DNA of 64,000 nt from Natronorubrum sediminis (GTDB lineage: Archaea > Halobacteriota > Halobacteria > Halobacteriales > Natrialbaceae), in assembly GCF_900108095.1 (NCBI RefSeq), contig NZ_FNWL01000002.1, forward strand, positions 478,748 to 542,747, given 5' to 3'. Below are positions 26,410 through 34,657 of this stretch, in pieces. The notes under the pieces are model-generated. The model was not told the origin of the DNA, ran no database searches, and worked only from the letters and a program-made list of their open reading frames with translations. Position numbers and translations under genes: made by a program. How positions within the stretch are numbered: position 1 is the first letter of the stretch; each line of letters opens with the position of its first letter.

Positions 26410-26614
26410 GTACTGCACTCTCCGCGGTCGATCAAAAAGTACTTTCGTAATCGAGTGTCATATCTTAACTGAAGGTCATCGGACACCGACAAGACAACAC
26501 CCCGACGAGATCCACCAGTAGTCGGCGACGCAAACCCGATCAGCGGCCGTTAGATCGGTACTGATGAAGGAATAGTTGGCAAGTCTTAAATAGTCTGATG
26601 ACATTACCACAGGT

Positions 26615-26974
26615 ATGTCAGAGGCACAATCAATTACCGGCGAACAGAGCATTGCACGCGAACTTACTGCGTTCCAGAACAACATCCTCATCATTCTCGC
26701 CAAAGAGCCGATGTACGGCCTGGCGATCAAACGCGAACTCGAGGACTACTACGGAACGGAAGTAAATCACGGACGACTCTACCCGAACCTCGACGAACTC
26801 GTCGACCTCGGTCTCATCGAAAAGAGCGAACTCGACAAACGAACGAATCAGTACTCGCTCACTGACGACGGCTACGACGCCGTCCTCGACGGCGTTCAGT
26901 GGTCGCTCTCGAAAATCGTCACCGGCGACGACCGAGCGGCCGAGGTCGAAGAAATCGTCCAGAACAGCTACTAA
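26615..26974 (+). CDS. PadR-family transcriptional regulator
   Basis: 119 residues. The winged helix is evident: LTAFQNNILIILAKEPMYGLAIKRELEDYYG, then VNHGRLYPNLDELVDLGLIEKSELDKRTNQYSLTDDGYDAV, the PadR pattern in which the wing precedes a short C-terminal dimer helix. A clean TATA CTTAAATAG at 26585-26593, about 26 bases before the ATG, predicts a leaderless mRNA. The target is unknown; no ligand-binding extension is present. Close relatives are abundant in haloarchaea. Confidence 0.9.
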   Translation: MSEAQSITGEQSIARELTAFQNNILIILAKEPMYGLAIKRELEDYYGTEVNHGRLYPNLDELVDLGLIEKSELDKRTNQYSLTDDGYDAVLDGVQWSLSKIVTGDDRAAEVEEIVQNSY

Positions 26975-26999
26975 TCGCGCGGTCAATTCCACCAGAATT

Positions 27000-27665
27000 T
27001 CACCGATCGTGCGGGTCCGGGGTCGATTCCCCAACCTGTTCGTACACGTACTCGAGTGACTTCTCGAGTGCCTCCCGTTGTCGTTCGGACGGCCAGACGT
27101 TTCGCACGAAGTACTCCGTCCGAAACTCCTCGAGTTCCTCGTTGGTGAGGTCCTCGATCCGTTTTGCGTAGTGGTTGCCGACAAAATCCGCGAGCGAAGC
27201 GACGTTGTCGCCGTGAACGTCGCCGTGCGCCGCTCGAATCTGCTCGACGAGCGCCCGGTTGTGAGCGTTGACCGCGTCCCAATCGTCGGGGTCTCTCGTC
27301 CCTTCGAGCGGGAGTTCAACGGCACGGGACGTATCGTCGATTCGGTCGGTCCGGATGACGTTTTCCTCGTCGTCGTGCCACTCGTCCGGATGCAAGACCA
27401 ACACGTCCTCACCGTCGTCTTCGCGAATCCGCGACGTGAAGTCGTGCTCGGCGAGGAGTGTCGCTCGTCGAGTCGCGTGTGCTTGCGCTTCGCCGTCGTC
27501 GCCGACGGAACGCTCGAGTCGCGCGAGTCGCTCCGCCTCATCGACGACGTCAACCGGAAGCTCCGCGTCCTCGCCTGGGTCGGCGTCTCCTTCCCGGTCG
27601 TCCTTGTCTCGATGCGTCGCGACATCGGATAGAGAATCTGCAGGGATCTCGCTCGAATCGGTCAT
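27000..27665 (-). CDS. RnhA-operon protein (conserved haloarchaeal)
   Basis: 221 residues, very acidic, soluble. Sequence includes RRATLLAEHDFTSRIREDDGEDVLVLHPDEW, EGTRDPDDWDAVNAHNRALVEQI and the C-terminal NVWPSERQREALEKSLEYVYEQV. It belongs to the conserved protein encoded just downstream of rnhA in haloarchaea (annotated there as rnhA operon protein). No catalytic motif is visible. It follows rnhA by 75 bases on the same strand and is probably co-transcribed. Confidence 0.8.
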   Translation of the reverse strand: MTDSSEIPADSLSDVATHRDKDDREGDADPGEDAELPVDVVDEAERLARLERSVGDDGEAQAHATRRATLLAEHDFTSRIREDDGEDVLVLHPDEWHDDEENVIRTDRIDDTSRAVELPLEGTRDPDDWDAVNAHNRALVEQIRAAHGDVHGDNVASLADFVGNHYAKRIEDLTNEELEEFRTEYFVRNVWPSERQREALEKSLEYVYEQVGESTPDPHDR

Positions 27666-27740
27666 ACCAGTCGGTACGCACTCGAGCGGTTTTGGTGTGC
27701 TGGTCTGGATTTCGTGGGACAGTTGCAGACGACTCTCGTC

Positions 27741-28334
27741 TCAGCGGTCGTCGAGGGCTTCGTTAGCCAACTCGTCTGCGCGATCATTGACCTCGCGTGG
27801 AACGTGCTCGAGGGTCCACTCGTCGAACGAGGTGAGGAGTTCGTGGACCGTGACGCGTTTCTCGCGGAGTTCAGGGTTGTTCGTATTGTACTCGCCGCGA
27901 ACCTGCTTGACGATCAGTTCTGAGTCACCGCGCACGTGAATTTCGTCGTAGCCGTACTCGCGAGCGGCCTCGAGCCCCTCGATCAGCGCTTCGTACTCGG
28001 CTTGGTTGTTCGTCGCGGTACCGATCCGTTCGCCGCCCTCGGCGACGATACCGTCTCCCGTCACGATGAGCCAGCCCGTCGCCGCAGGACCGGGATTGCC
28101 ACGACAAGCGCCGTCGAAGTAGACGTGTGCGCGACCGCCTCCCTCGCGCAGGATGGCCTCGAGATCCCGTGGGCGGTCGCCCTGAATCACGACCTTGTCG
28201 TCGTAGGCCACGGCTGTCGCGCCACCTCGACTCGCTCGCCACCGTTCGTGATCCGTGTTTCCGGACTCGACCGACACACCTGCGTCCTCGAGTCGTTCTC
28301 GAGCCGTCTCGACGTCGCACTCGATAACCGGCAT
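27741..28334 (-). CDS. rnhA: Ribonuclease HI with N-terminal extension
   Basis: 197 residues. The catalytic domain starts at about residue 70: VYFDGACRGNPGPAATGW (Asp74), NNQAEYEALIEGL (Glu113), RGDSELIVKQV (Asp137) and VNDRADELANEAL (last Asp). The first 65 residues (ERWRASRGGATAVAYDDKVVIQG) form the extra N-terminal domain known in haloarchaeal RNase HI. It removes RNA from RNA-DNA hybrids during replication. A TATA-like GCATTTATCC near 28367-28376 lies about 37 bases from the ATG. Divergent from the TFB gene, a conserved haloarchaeal arrangement. Confidence 0.94.
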   Translation of the reverse strand: MPVIECDVETARERLEDAGVSVESGNTDHERWRASRGGATAVAYDDKVVIQGDRPRDLEAILREGGGRAHVYFDGACRGNPGPAATGWLIVTGDGIVAEGGERIGTATNNQAEYEALIEGLEAAREYGYDEIHVRGDSELIVKQVRGEYNTNNPELREKRVTVHELLTSFDEWTLEHVPREVNDRADELANEALDDR

Positions 28335-28455
28335 TCGTAGCTGTTCTCGTCGAGAGCCGGATAAATGCTTTCCGGTTCCGAATCGTAAACCTCGCACCTG
28401 AGTGCCTCTATTGCCCCATATCGGCATAATTTCGACAACCGGCAAAAGCGGTTAC

Positions 28456-28469
28456 CGAGGATTTATATA
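28456..28469 (+). promoter_or_regulatory. BRE/TATA promoter of the TFB gene
   Basis: CGAGG followed by ATTTATATAC with TTTATATA at 28462-28469, centred about 31 bases before the ATG at 28497, giving a transcript with little or no leader. A second AT-rich element ACTATAAAA (28483-28491) lies too close to the ATG to direct a transcript including it and may instead affect start-site choice. Confidence 0.6.
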
Positions 28470-28496
28470 CCTTGGTGATACTACTATAAAAGTGCG

Positions 28497-29459
28497 ATGA
28501 CACGGTCCACCCGCCAGCGGGAGCGAATGCGTGAGACGGACGAGACCGAAGACCAGGAGGGGGTTCGTGCGTGCCCCGAGTGTGAATCGGATAATCTCGT
28601 TAAGGACTCCGACCGGGGTGAGCTCATCTGTGAAGACTGTGGGCTCGTCGTGGAGGAAGAAAAGATCGATCCTGGACCCGAGTGGCGTGCGTTCAACCAT
28701 CAGGAACGCCAGGAGAAGTCTCGTGTCGGTGCGCCGACGACACAGACGATGCACGACAAGGGGCTGACGACGACGATCGACTGGAAGGACAAAGACGCCT
28801 ACGGTCGCTCTATCTCGTCCAAAAAACGCAGTCAGATGCACCGACTGCGCAAGTGGCAAGAACGCATCCGAACCAAAGACGCCGGCGAACGAAACCTGCA
28901 GTTCGCACTCAGCGAAATCGACCGAATGGCATCCGCACTGGGTGTCCCACGGTCCGTCCGTGAGGTCGCGTCGGTCATCTATCGACGTGCGCTCAAAGAA
29001 GACCTCATCCGTGGACGATCCATCGAAGGTGTCGCGACCTCTGCGCTGTACGCTGCCTGTCGAAAGGAAGGCATCCCGCGGAGCTTAGAGGAAATTTCGG
29101 AAGTCTCACGCGTCGAACGAAAGGAGATCGGTCGTACGTATCGGTACATCTCACAGGAACTCGGCCTCGAGATGCGCCCCGTCGACCCGAAAAAGTACGT
29201 CCCGCGCTTTTGTTCTGAACTCGAACTGTCCGAAGAAGTCCAGACCAAGGCCAACGAAATCATCGAGAAAACGGCCGAGGAAGGACTCCTCTCGGGCAAG
29301 TCACCGACCGGCTACGCTGCCGCCGCGATTTACGCTGCGTCGTTGCTCTGCAACGAGAAGAAAACGCAACGTGAAGTCGCCGACGTCGCCCAGGTCACTG
29401 AAGTGACGATCCGAAATCGGTATCAAGAGCAGATCGAAGCGATGGGAATTCACGGCTAA
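28497..29459 (+). CDS. tfb: Transcription initiation factor TFB
   Basis: 320 residues, full length. N-terminal zinc ribbon with Cys26, Cys29, Cys45 and Cys48 ([20 protein letters not shown] region), B-finger/linker [17 protein letters not shown], and two cyclin-like repeats: [30 protein letters not shown] and [46 protein letters not shown]. It recruits RNA polymerase to TBP-bound TATA boxes and reads the BRE. Haloarchaea carry several TFBs; this copy's position beside rnhA is the conserved one. Confidence 0.97.
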   Translation: MTRSTRQRERMRETDETEDQEGVRACPECESDNLVKDSDRGELICEDCGLVVEEEKIDPGPEWRAFNHQERQEKSRVGAPTTQTMHDKGLTTTIDWKDKDAYGRSISSKKRSQMHRLRKWQERIRTKDAGERNLQFALSEIDRMASALGVPRSVREVASVIYRRALKEDLIRGRSIEGVATSALYAACRKEGIPRSLEEISEVSRVERKEIGRTYRYISQELGLEMRPVDPKKYVPRFCSELELSEEVQTKANEIIEKTAEEGLLSGKSPTGYAAAAIYAASLLCNEKKTQREVADVAQVTEVTIRNRYQEQIEAMGIHG

Positions 29460-29524
29460 GTACACGCACAATTCGCTATTTTTGACGATGTCGCCCCCTC
29501 GAGAGATGCTACTGCCGTCAATGA

Positions 29525-29857
29525 GCACGTAGTCTCGAGGGAGACGACGTATCCGCACTGCAACGTCCGTATCCGTATCTCGCGCTCGTCGCAATCCCCG
29601 TCCGTGAAGGTGCCGGCAGATCGACCTCAGCACCACCGAGCACTGACTCCTATGGACTGCTGTCACGAGTTACCAGCGCAACCACAGGACGGGTCGCGAT
29701 TGCGCCGGAACTGACTGACAGCAGTTCGTATTACGGACGCGAGTTCGCACTATCCGACCAAGACGGTACGCAGGTCGCTCTCGCGTTCACGTTCGGCACC
29801 CGAAAAATCGTAGTTTGGAGGGCAATACGTCCGATTGAGGGTCTCGAGGCTGTGGAC
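29525..29857 (+). pseudogene. Possible gene remnant with coding-like frame
   Basis: Frame 2 is open from 29525, and between about 29580 and 29830 it reads like protein: LVAIPVREGAGRSTSAPPST, VTSATTGRVAIAPELTDSSS, YYGREFALSDQDGTQVALAF, KIVVWRAIRP, with no suitable ATG at the front. It then runs into the antisense of the acidic lipoprotein gene. Other frames are less plausible. I read it as the decayed piece of a lost gene; no family is recognised. It covers most of the 400 bases between tfb and the lipoprotein gene; a short U-tract (GCTATTTTTG, about 29473-29482) after tfb may terminate that transcript. Confidence 0.28.
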
Positions 29858-29859
29858 GA

Positions 29860-30252
29860 TTATGATTCGTCCTCGTCCTCGTCCTCATCCTCATCCTCTG
29901 GATCGTCTTCGTCTTCAGGGTCCTCCTCGTCCTCGGGATCTTCTTCGTCCTCATCTTCGGCTTCAGGGTCTTCTTCATCCTCAGGATCTTCTTCGTCGTC
30001 CATCGGATCGTCTTCCTCGTCTTCAGGATCCTCTTCATCCTCCGGATCCTCTTCATCTTCGGGATCTTCCTCGTCTTCAGGATCCTCCTCGTCCATCGGA
30101 TCGTCTTCCTCGTCTTCAGGATCGTCCTCGGCAGGATCGTCCTCAGGGTCTTCTTCTGGATCTTCACCGTTGTCGTTACATCCAGCGATAGCTGCGAAGC
30201 TCACTGCGCCACTCAGCGCGAGCAGTCGTCTGCGTGTTAATCGATCCGTCAT
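29860..30252 (-). CDS. Tat lipoprotein with mature chain made of Asp/Glu/Pro repeats
   Basis: 130 residues. Signal: RLTRRRLLALSGAVSFAAIAGC, twin-arginine plus lipobox, so export and lipid anchoring are expected. The rest, about 105 residues after NDNGEDPEE, consists almost only of Asp, Glu and Pro with an occasional Met, in irregular repeats of EDEEDP. No folded domain can be present. The DNA is a degenerate 12- to 18-base repeat that may vary in copy number between strains. Possible roles are cation or water binding at the surface; this is inference. The unusually serine-rich opposite frame is an antisense shadow. Confidence 0.8.
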   Translation of the reverse strand: MTDRLTRRRLLALSGAVSFAAIAGCNDNGEDPEEDPEDDPAEDDPEDEEDDPMDEEDPEDEEDPEDEEDPEDEEDPEDEEDDPMDDEEDPEDEEDPEAEDEDEEDPEDEEDPEDEDDPEDEDEDEDEDES

Positions 30253-30549
30253 TATCCCACTCGAGACTGGGTCGGTGACGGTCAAGAGAATTCGCAGCCT
30301 AGTATCAGATTCCAATGCACAACCGGCTGTTACATCGGGAACGTCATTTCGTGAGTTCAACGACAGTGGCATACCGTTTCGCTCGTCCTCGAGACGACTA
30401 AGCGGCTGTAGGCGTACGAACGAAACCCACAGCCCGGACGGCCGAACAAAGTTGATGAAAACAAACAATTACTCGACGCCGTCCGGTTCGATTCGGTTTT
30501 ACTACGGATTGATTCTGGCGCGATACGGGGCGAAACACGTACTGAATCG

Positions 30550-31206
30550 TTATTCGTCCTTTCCGACGCTGATTACTTGTAAGAGCGAATAAATTGGCAC
30601 GCCCTCTAATTCCTCGAGTCCCTGTTTGTCAGCGAGGACGACACACGCCAGTGGCTCACCACCCTCTGCGCGAATTGCTTCGATCGTCTCGCGCATGGTC
30701 GTGCCGCTGGTGATGGTGTCGTCGACGATGTAGCACTCTCGGTCGCGAATGCTCGCGAAGTTCCGGCTGAACGTCCCGCCGAGATCCTCGATGTCACCTT
30801 CCTCCCACTGGTGTTTCGCCGGCGTGTACGTCGCCAGATCGGTCTCGAGTTCGCGCGCGATCAGCGTCGCGATTGGGCCACCTGCCTTCTCGATTCCGAT
30901 CGTGAGGTCGACGTCCTTGCCGTGTTTGAGGAGCAGATCGGCCATCGCCTCCGCGATCGCCCCCATTCGTTTACTATCTCGACCGATGGCGGACCAATCG
31001 ACGTGAATGTCCTGTGGGCCACTAGCGGGACTGGCGGTTGCTTCTTGTCCCGACTGATTCGATTGCTGAGTCGTCGCGCCGCTTCGTTCGACGAGCCAAC
31101 TCGCCGTCTCCCGCGAGACGTTCAGTTCGTCCGCAATTTCACCCTTCGAGAGGCCACGAGCGGCGAGCTCGGCGGCACTCTCGATCAAGTCGTCGACGTT
31201 TTTCAT
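30550..31206 (-). CDS. gfcR: GfcR-type transcriptional regulator (HTH plus PRTase domain)
   Basis: 218 residues. An N-terminal helix-turn-helix (ARGLSKGEIADELNVSRETASWLV) is fused to an orotate-phosphoribosyltransferase-like domain with HWSAIGRD-like DWSAIGRDSKRM, DLTIGIEKAGGPIATLIA and the PRPP loop CYIVDDTITSGTTMRETI. In haloarchaea this PyrE-like protein is GfcR, which controls sugar-degradation (Entner-Doudoroff and lower glycolysis) genes and is thought to sense a phosphorylated sugar. It lies divergent from a HAD-family gene. A true pyrE would lack the N-terminal HTH. Confidence 0.85.
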   Translation of the reverse strand: MKNVDDLIESAAELAARGLSKGEIADELNVSRETASWLVERSGATTQQSNQSGQEATASPASGPQDIHVDWSAIGRDSKRMGAIAEAMADLLLKHGKDVDLTIGIEKAGGPIATLIARELETDLATYTPAKHQWEEGDIEDLGGTFSRNFASIRDRECYIVDDTITSGTTMRETIEAIRAEGGEPLACVVLADKQGLEELEGVPIYSLLQVISVGKDE

Positions 31207-31347
31207 ATACTCGCAAATTCGAGCGCCGTTTTTATAGTCGTGTCGTCGTTCACCGACGAATCGGAAAACCCCGTCCGCTCGAGCAGTCGGGCACCGACCT
31301 GTCTCCACCTGAAAACGATTATCTGCCTGCTCCTCGCTGCTAGGATC

Positions 31348-32601
31348 ATGGAACGGTACGATCTCGTCTACCAGCTCTACGACGAGTACGACACGGGAAC
31401 GTTGCGGGAGTATCAGGCGTTCGTCGACGTGTTTCCGGCCGTCGACTCCCGGGTCGCCCTCGAGCACTGGCAGGACGCGAACGAGGAACTCGAGCGACGG
31501 AAGAACGAGATCCGGGCCGATTTCGCGGCCGGAGAGACGTTCGCCGAAATCGCCTCACGTGCCTCTCGCGATCAGGCGTTTACGGCGCTCGATCTCGAGG
31601 CGAAGTACGGCCGCGCGGTGAACGTGCTCGTCCTCGACGTCGACGAGACGCTTCGGTCGGCTGGTGGCACGGACAACGAAATCCCACGCGATACGTTGCA
31701 CGTACTGACCGAATTTCACGAAGCCGGCGTGCCGATCGTCATCTGTACGGGCCAGACCTTAGAGAACGTCAAGGGGTTCGCGATTCAGGGATTAGGGAGC
31801 GAAATCGTTCACTCGGGGGAACTCTCGATCGTCTACGAGGCTGGGACGGGAGTGTTCACGCCCGGCCACGGCGAAGCGACGAAGCAACTGCTCTACGAGG
31901 AACTCGACGAGACGATTCGAAACGTGTTCGACGACATCCGCTCGCGGGTGTTGCCCGAGGCTCCGGGAGATCTGCGACGTGGCTGTCATCTGCAGGGCAA
32001 CGAGTTCAACGTCACGATGAAGCCGAACTACGAAACCGGCTCGAGCAAGGTCAGAGAGACCATCGACACAGCATTGGTCTACCTCATCGACTTGCTCGCA
32101 GACGCCGTCGGAACCCATCTCGGGGATGATATCGAAAGCGAGGAAACGGTGGTCGACTGGACGCGGGCGTTCTACGCCGCGCAGGATCCCGAGATCAGAG
32201 CGGTTCTCGAGAGCGAAGGCGGATACCCCGACCTCGATGCTGATGAGCTACCCGCCACGCTCGAGTCGGTCTTAGAGCGGATCGACGTGGCCTACTACGA
32301 AGCTGACGCGGCCGAGATCGGGAGCCTCGAATTGAACAAGGTCGTCGGTGTCGAACGATCGCTCGACGTGCTCGGTGTCGACGACCCGTTTTCACTCGTG
32401 ATGGGGGACTCGAAGAGCGATCTACGCGTCATGCGGTGGGTCGACGAAAACGACGCAGGAATCTCAGCAGCCCCCGAACACGCCTCACAGGACACGCTCG
32501 AGCACGTCCTCGAGACGGACGAACTCGTCTTCGATCGCGGAAAGAGCGTCGACGTGTTGCGGACGGTGTACGCGCTCAATCGGTTGGCTCGACTCGGCTA
32601 A
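31348..32601 (+). CDS. HAD-superfamily hydrolase, haloarchaeal
   Basis: 417 residues. After an approximately 90-residue N-terminal helical region (LVYQLYDEYDTGTLREYQAFV) comes the HAD motif I VLVLDVDETLRS, motif II PIVICTGQTLENV, and motifs III/IV with KVVGVERSLDVLGVDD and SLVMGDSKSDLRVMRW, as in Cof-like/type IIB phosphatases. The catalytic aspartates are all present. Substrate unknown. A long spacer between motifs forms the cap. The frame is open upstream to 30811, but that part is antisense to gfcR; ATG 31348 begins the conserved portion. Confidence 0.8.
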   Translation: MERYDLVYQLYDEYDTGTLREYQAFVDVFPAVDSRVALEHWQDANEELERRKNEIRADFAAGETFAEIASRASRDQAFTALDLEAKYGRAVNVLVLDVDETLRSAGGTDNEIPRDTLHVLTEFHEAGVPIVICTGQTLENVKGFAIQGLGSEIVHSGELSIVYEAGTGVFTPGHGEATKQLLYEELDETIRNVFDDIRSRVLPEAPGDLRRGCHLQGNEFNVTMKPNYETGSSKVRETIDTALVYLIDLLADAVGTHLGDDIESEETVVDWTRAFYAAQDPEIRAVLESEGGYPDLDADELPATLESVLERIDVAYYEADAAEIGSLELNKVVGVERSLDVLGVDDPFSLVMGDSKSDLRVMRWVDENDAGISAAPEHASQDTLEHVLETDELVFDRGKSVDVLRTVYALNRLARLG

Positions 32602-32945
32602 TTCTGGACTCCGGGTACTCCTCGAAGAGACCGATTTCGTGAGTTCCATCGCTCGTGATGGGCTGTGGTAAACGGCCGGAACACACAGGCCAGCACATCA
32701 ACCGATACGAGGCAGTACGGGGTGATACCACGAGCCACGTGGGTGTGTCACGGTCACGGAGTGTCTGATACTATGCGCAGAATAGAGTCCCAACCCTCAC
32801 CCGACGACGGTCGAATGATGTTCAAACTGGGCGCAGGTCCGCCGATCGATCGATCAGTGTTCTCCGATCGACCTCAGTGGCAGTTGCGTCGATCGAGAGA
32901 TCGGTATCGACCGAGTTCGAGTCTCCTTCCGGACGTGATCGACCG
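32602..32945. other. Intergenic region with GATC cluster
   Basis: 344 bases without a credible gene. Its right third carries seven GATC tetramers within 97 bases (32844, 32848, 32852, 32866, 32891, 32899, 32937), three of them overlapping as a GATCGATCGATC run, directly ahead of the Bat-type regulator gene. They could be regulator-binding sites or simply a composition effect. Confidence 0.4.
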
Positions 32946-33623
32946 ATGACGACGATCGCAGAACTCTCGCTCGGTGCCGACGAGTTCGCGCTCGGCGAGA
33001 CGTTGGCACAATTGCCAGACGTGTCGATTTCCGTCGAAAGCGTCGTCGCCGAAGGACCGACGCGCACAATGCCACTCGTCTGGTTCTCGAACGTCGAACG
33101 AGAGGAACTCGAGGCGACGCTCGAGGCCGACGAGACGGTCGACGATTACCAACGGTTGCTCGAGGCGACCGAGGGTGGGGACTGGTTCTATCGGCTGGAA
33201 TACGCAGAGGGCGTCGGCTCCGTCTGCTGTGCAGTCTACGAGAACGGGGGGACGGTTCTCGACGCACAGGTAACGGACGGCCAGTGGACGCTCCGACTAC
33301 TCTTTCTTCACCGAGTGGAACTTTCGGAGACCGTCTCCGCGATGGAAGATCGAGGTGTGCGCGTCGATGTCCGTCGGATGGTCGAAGCCGGACAGGACGA
33401 CGACCTCGAGACGACGGCAGCACTCACGGATCCACAACAGGAGGCGATTGCCGAAGCCTACCGCCAGGGCTACTACGACGTGCCGCGCAAGATTTCGCTC
33501 GAGGAACTGGCGAGTGAACTCGGGATCTCCCATCAGGCGCTCTCCGAACGGCTTCGTCGTGCGAATCGCGTGCTCGCGAGCGAACAACTCGAGAATCCGA
33601 CGGGTGAACTAGCGACGGAGTAG
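32946..33623 (+). CDS. Bat-type transcriptional regulator with HTH_10
   Basis: 225 residues. The C-terminus is the HTH_10 domain of haloarchaeal bacterio-opsin-activator relatives: LTDPQQEAIAEAYRQGYYDVPRKISLEELASELGISHQALSERLRRA. The N-terminal two-thirds match the associated Bat domain (DEFALGETLAQLPDVSISVESVV, WTLRLLFLHRVELSETVSAMEDRGV). No PAS or GAF sensor is fused. Such proteins regulate diverse genes; target unknown. The ATG at 32946 gives MTTIAELSLGADEFALG, the usual start. The next gene follows 55 bases downstream on the same strand. Confidence 0.88.
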   Translation: MTTIAELSLGADEFALGETLAQLPDVSISVESVVAEGPTRTMPLVWFSNVEREELEATLEADETVDDYQRLLEATEGGDWFYRLEYAEGVGSVCCAVYENGGTVLDAQVTDGQWTLRLLFLHRVELSETVSAMEDRGVRVDVRRMVEAGQDDDLETTAALTDPQQEAIAEAYRQGYYDVPRKISLEELASELGISHQALSERLRRANRVLASEQLENPTGELATE

Positions 33624-33677
33624 CCATCCGACGCAGCCACGGCCGACTTTTATGCGCGTCCGCGACGGACATCCCCT

Positions 33678-34598
33678 ATGGCGTTTCACGATTCCGGTAC
33701 GGCCGATCCGCTGTCCTTACACGGCGTCGTCCCGCCGACCGTTACGGCCTTCTACGACGACGAGTCGGTCGACTACGAGACGACGGCCGACCACGCTCGG
33801 TTCGTCGTCGACCGCGGCGCACACGGAGTCTTTCCGCTCGGGACGAACGGCGAGTTCCCGCTCTTGACGGGCGAGGAGCGCCGCGGCGTCGTCGAAGCGG
33901 TCGTGGAGGAAGTCGACGACGTTCCAGTCATCGCCGGCGTCGGTGCGCCGAGCACACACGAGACCATCTCACACGCAGAACACGCGGAGTCGGTCGGCGT
34001 CGACGGCATCGTCGTCGTCACGCCCTATTACTATCCACTCGACCACGAGGCTGCCCTGACCCACTACCGACGCGTTGCCGAATCCGTCTCCGTGCCGATC
34101 TACATCTACCACATTCCGAGCAAGACGGGGAACGAACTCAGCCTCGAGACGCTCGCCGACCTCGCAGCGATCGACGCCGTCGCCGGCGTCAAGGACTCGA
34201 GCAAGGACGTGCCGTGGCTCGCCCAGGCGATCGACGGCCACCCCGAACTCACTTTCCTCGCCGGGTCGGACTCGCTCCTGTTCACGGGCCTCTCCATCGG
34301 CTGTTCGGGGCTCGTCAGCGCCGTTGCAAACGTCTTTCCGGAACTCGTCGTCGACTGTTACGACGCCTTCGAAGCGGGCGAGGAAGAACGCGCACGCACG
34401 CTCCAGAGTCACGTCTTCGACGTTCGCGACGCGTTCAAAGCCGGTGGCGCGTACATGTCCGGCGTCAAGACGGCACTCGAATTACGCGGGTTCGACGCCG
34501 GACCGCTTCGTGATCCGCTGCGGCGAAAAGACGCCGAGTCGGCGGCCGAGTTGCGCGAACGACTCGAGTCGATCGACTCGATCGACCTGTCGCGGTAG
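33678..34598 (+). CDS. Dihydrodipicolinate synthase/KDG aldolase-family lyase
   Basis: 306 residues forming a TIM barrel of the DapA superfamily. Diagnostic pieces: HGVFPLGTNGEFPLLTGEERRGVV (GTNGE), VVVTPYYYPLDHEAALTHYRRVA, YIYHIPSKTGNELS (catalytic Tyr) and GVKDSSKD with the Schiff-base Lys. Either dihydrodipicolinate synthase or a 2-keto-3-deoxy-gluconate-type aldolase is possible; there are no lysine-pathway genes around, and the nearby GfcR regulator favours sugar-acid aldolase by weak inference. Probably leaderless or near so after the Bat regulator. Confidence 0.85.
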   Translation: MAFHDSGTADPLSLHGVVPPTVTAFYDDESVDYETTADHARFVVDRGAHGVFPLGTNGEFPLLTGEERRGVVEAVVEEVDDVPVIAGVGAPSTHETISHAEHAESVGVDGIVVVTPYYYPLDHEAALTHYRRVAESVSVPIYIYHIPSKTGNELSLETLADLAAIDAVAGVKDSSKDVPWLAQAIDGHPELTFLAGSDSLLFTGLSIGCSGLVSAVANVFPELVVDCYDAFEAGEEERARTLQSHVFDVRDAFKAGGAYMSGVKTALELRGFDAGPLRDPLRRKDAESAAELRERLESIDSIDLSR

Positions 34599-34657
34599 TC
34601 TCGTTCGGTTCGGCCGCGATGTGAGCACCTTTGTGGAACGATACCGTGGACGACTGT

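Noticed and set aside
29301-29666. 121-residue minus-strand ORF overlapping the end of tfb
   Set aside because: Mostly antisense to TFB; composition is poor and no family is apparent.
29870-30150. CRISPR or satellite repeat
   Set aside because: Degenerate coding repeat without spacers, in frame with a signal peptide.
29852-30592. Ser-rich 246-residue ORF over the acidic lipoprotein
   Set aside because: It is the antisense of Asp/Glu repeats (GAC/GAG read as TCG/TCC), while the minus strand carries a perfect Tat-lipobox signal.
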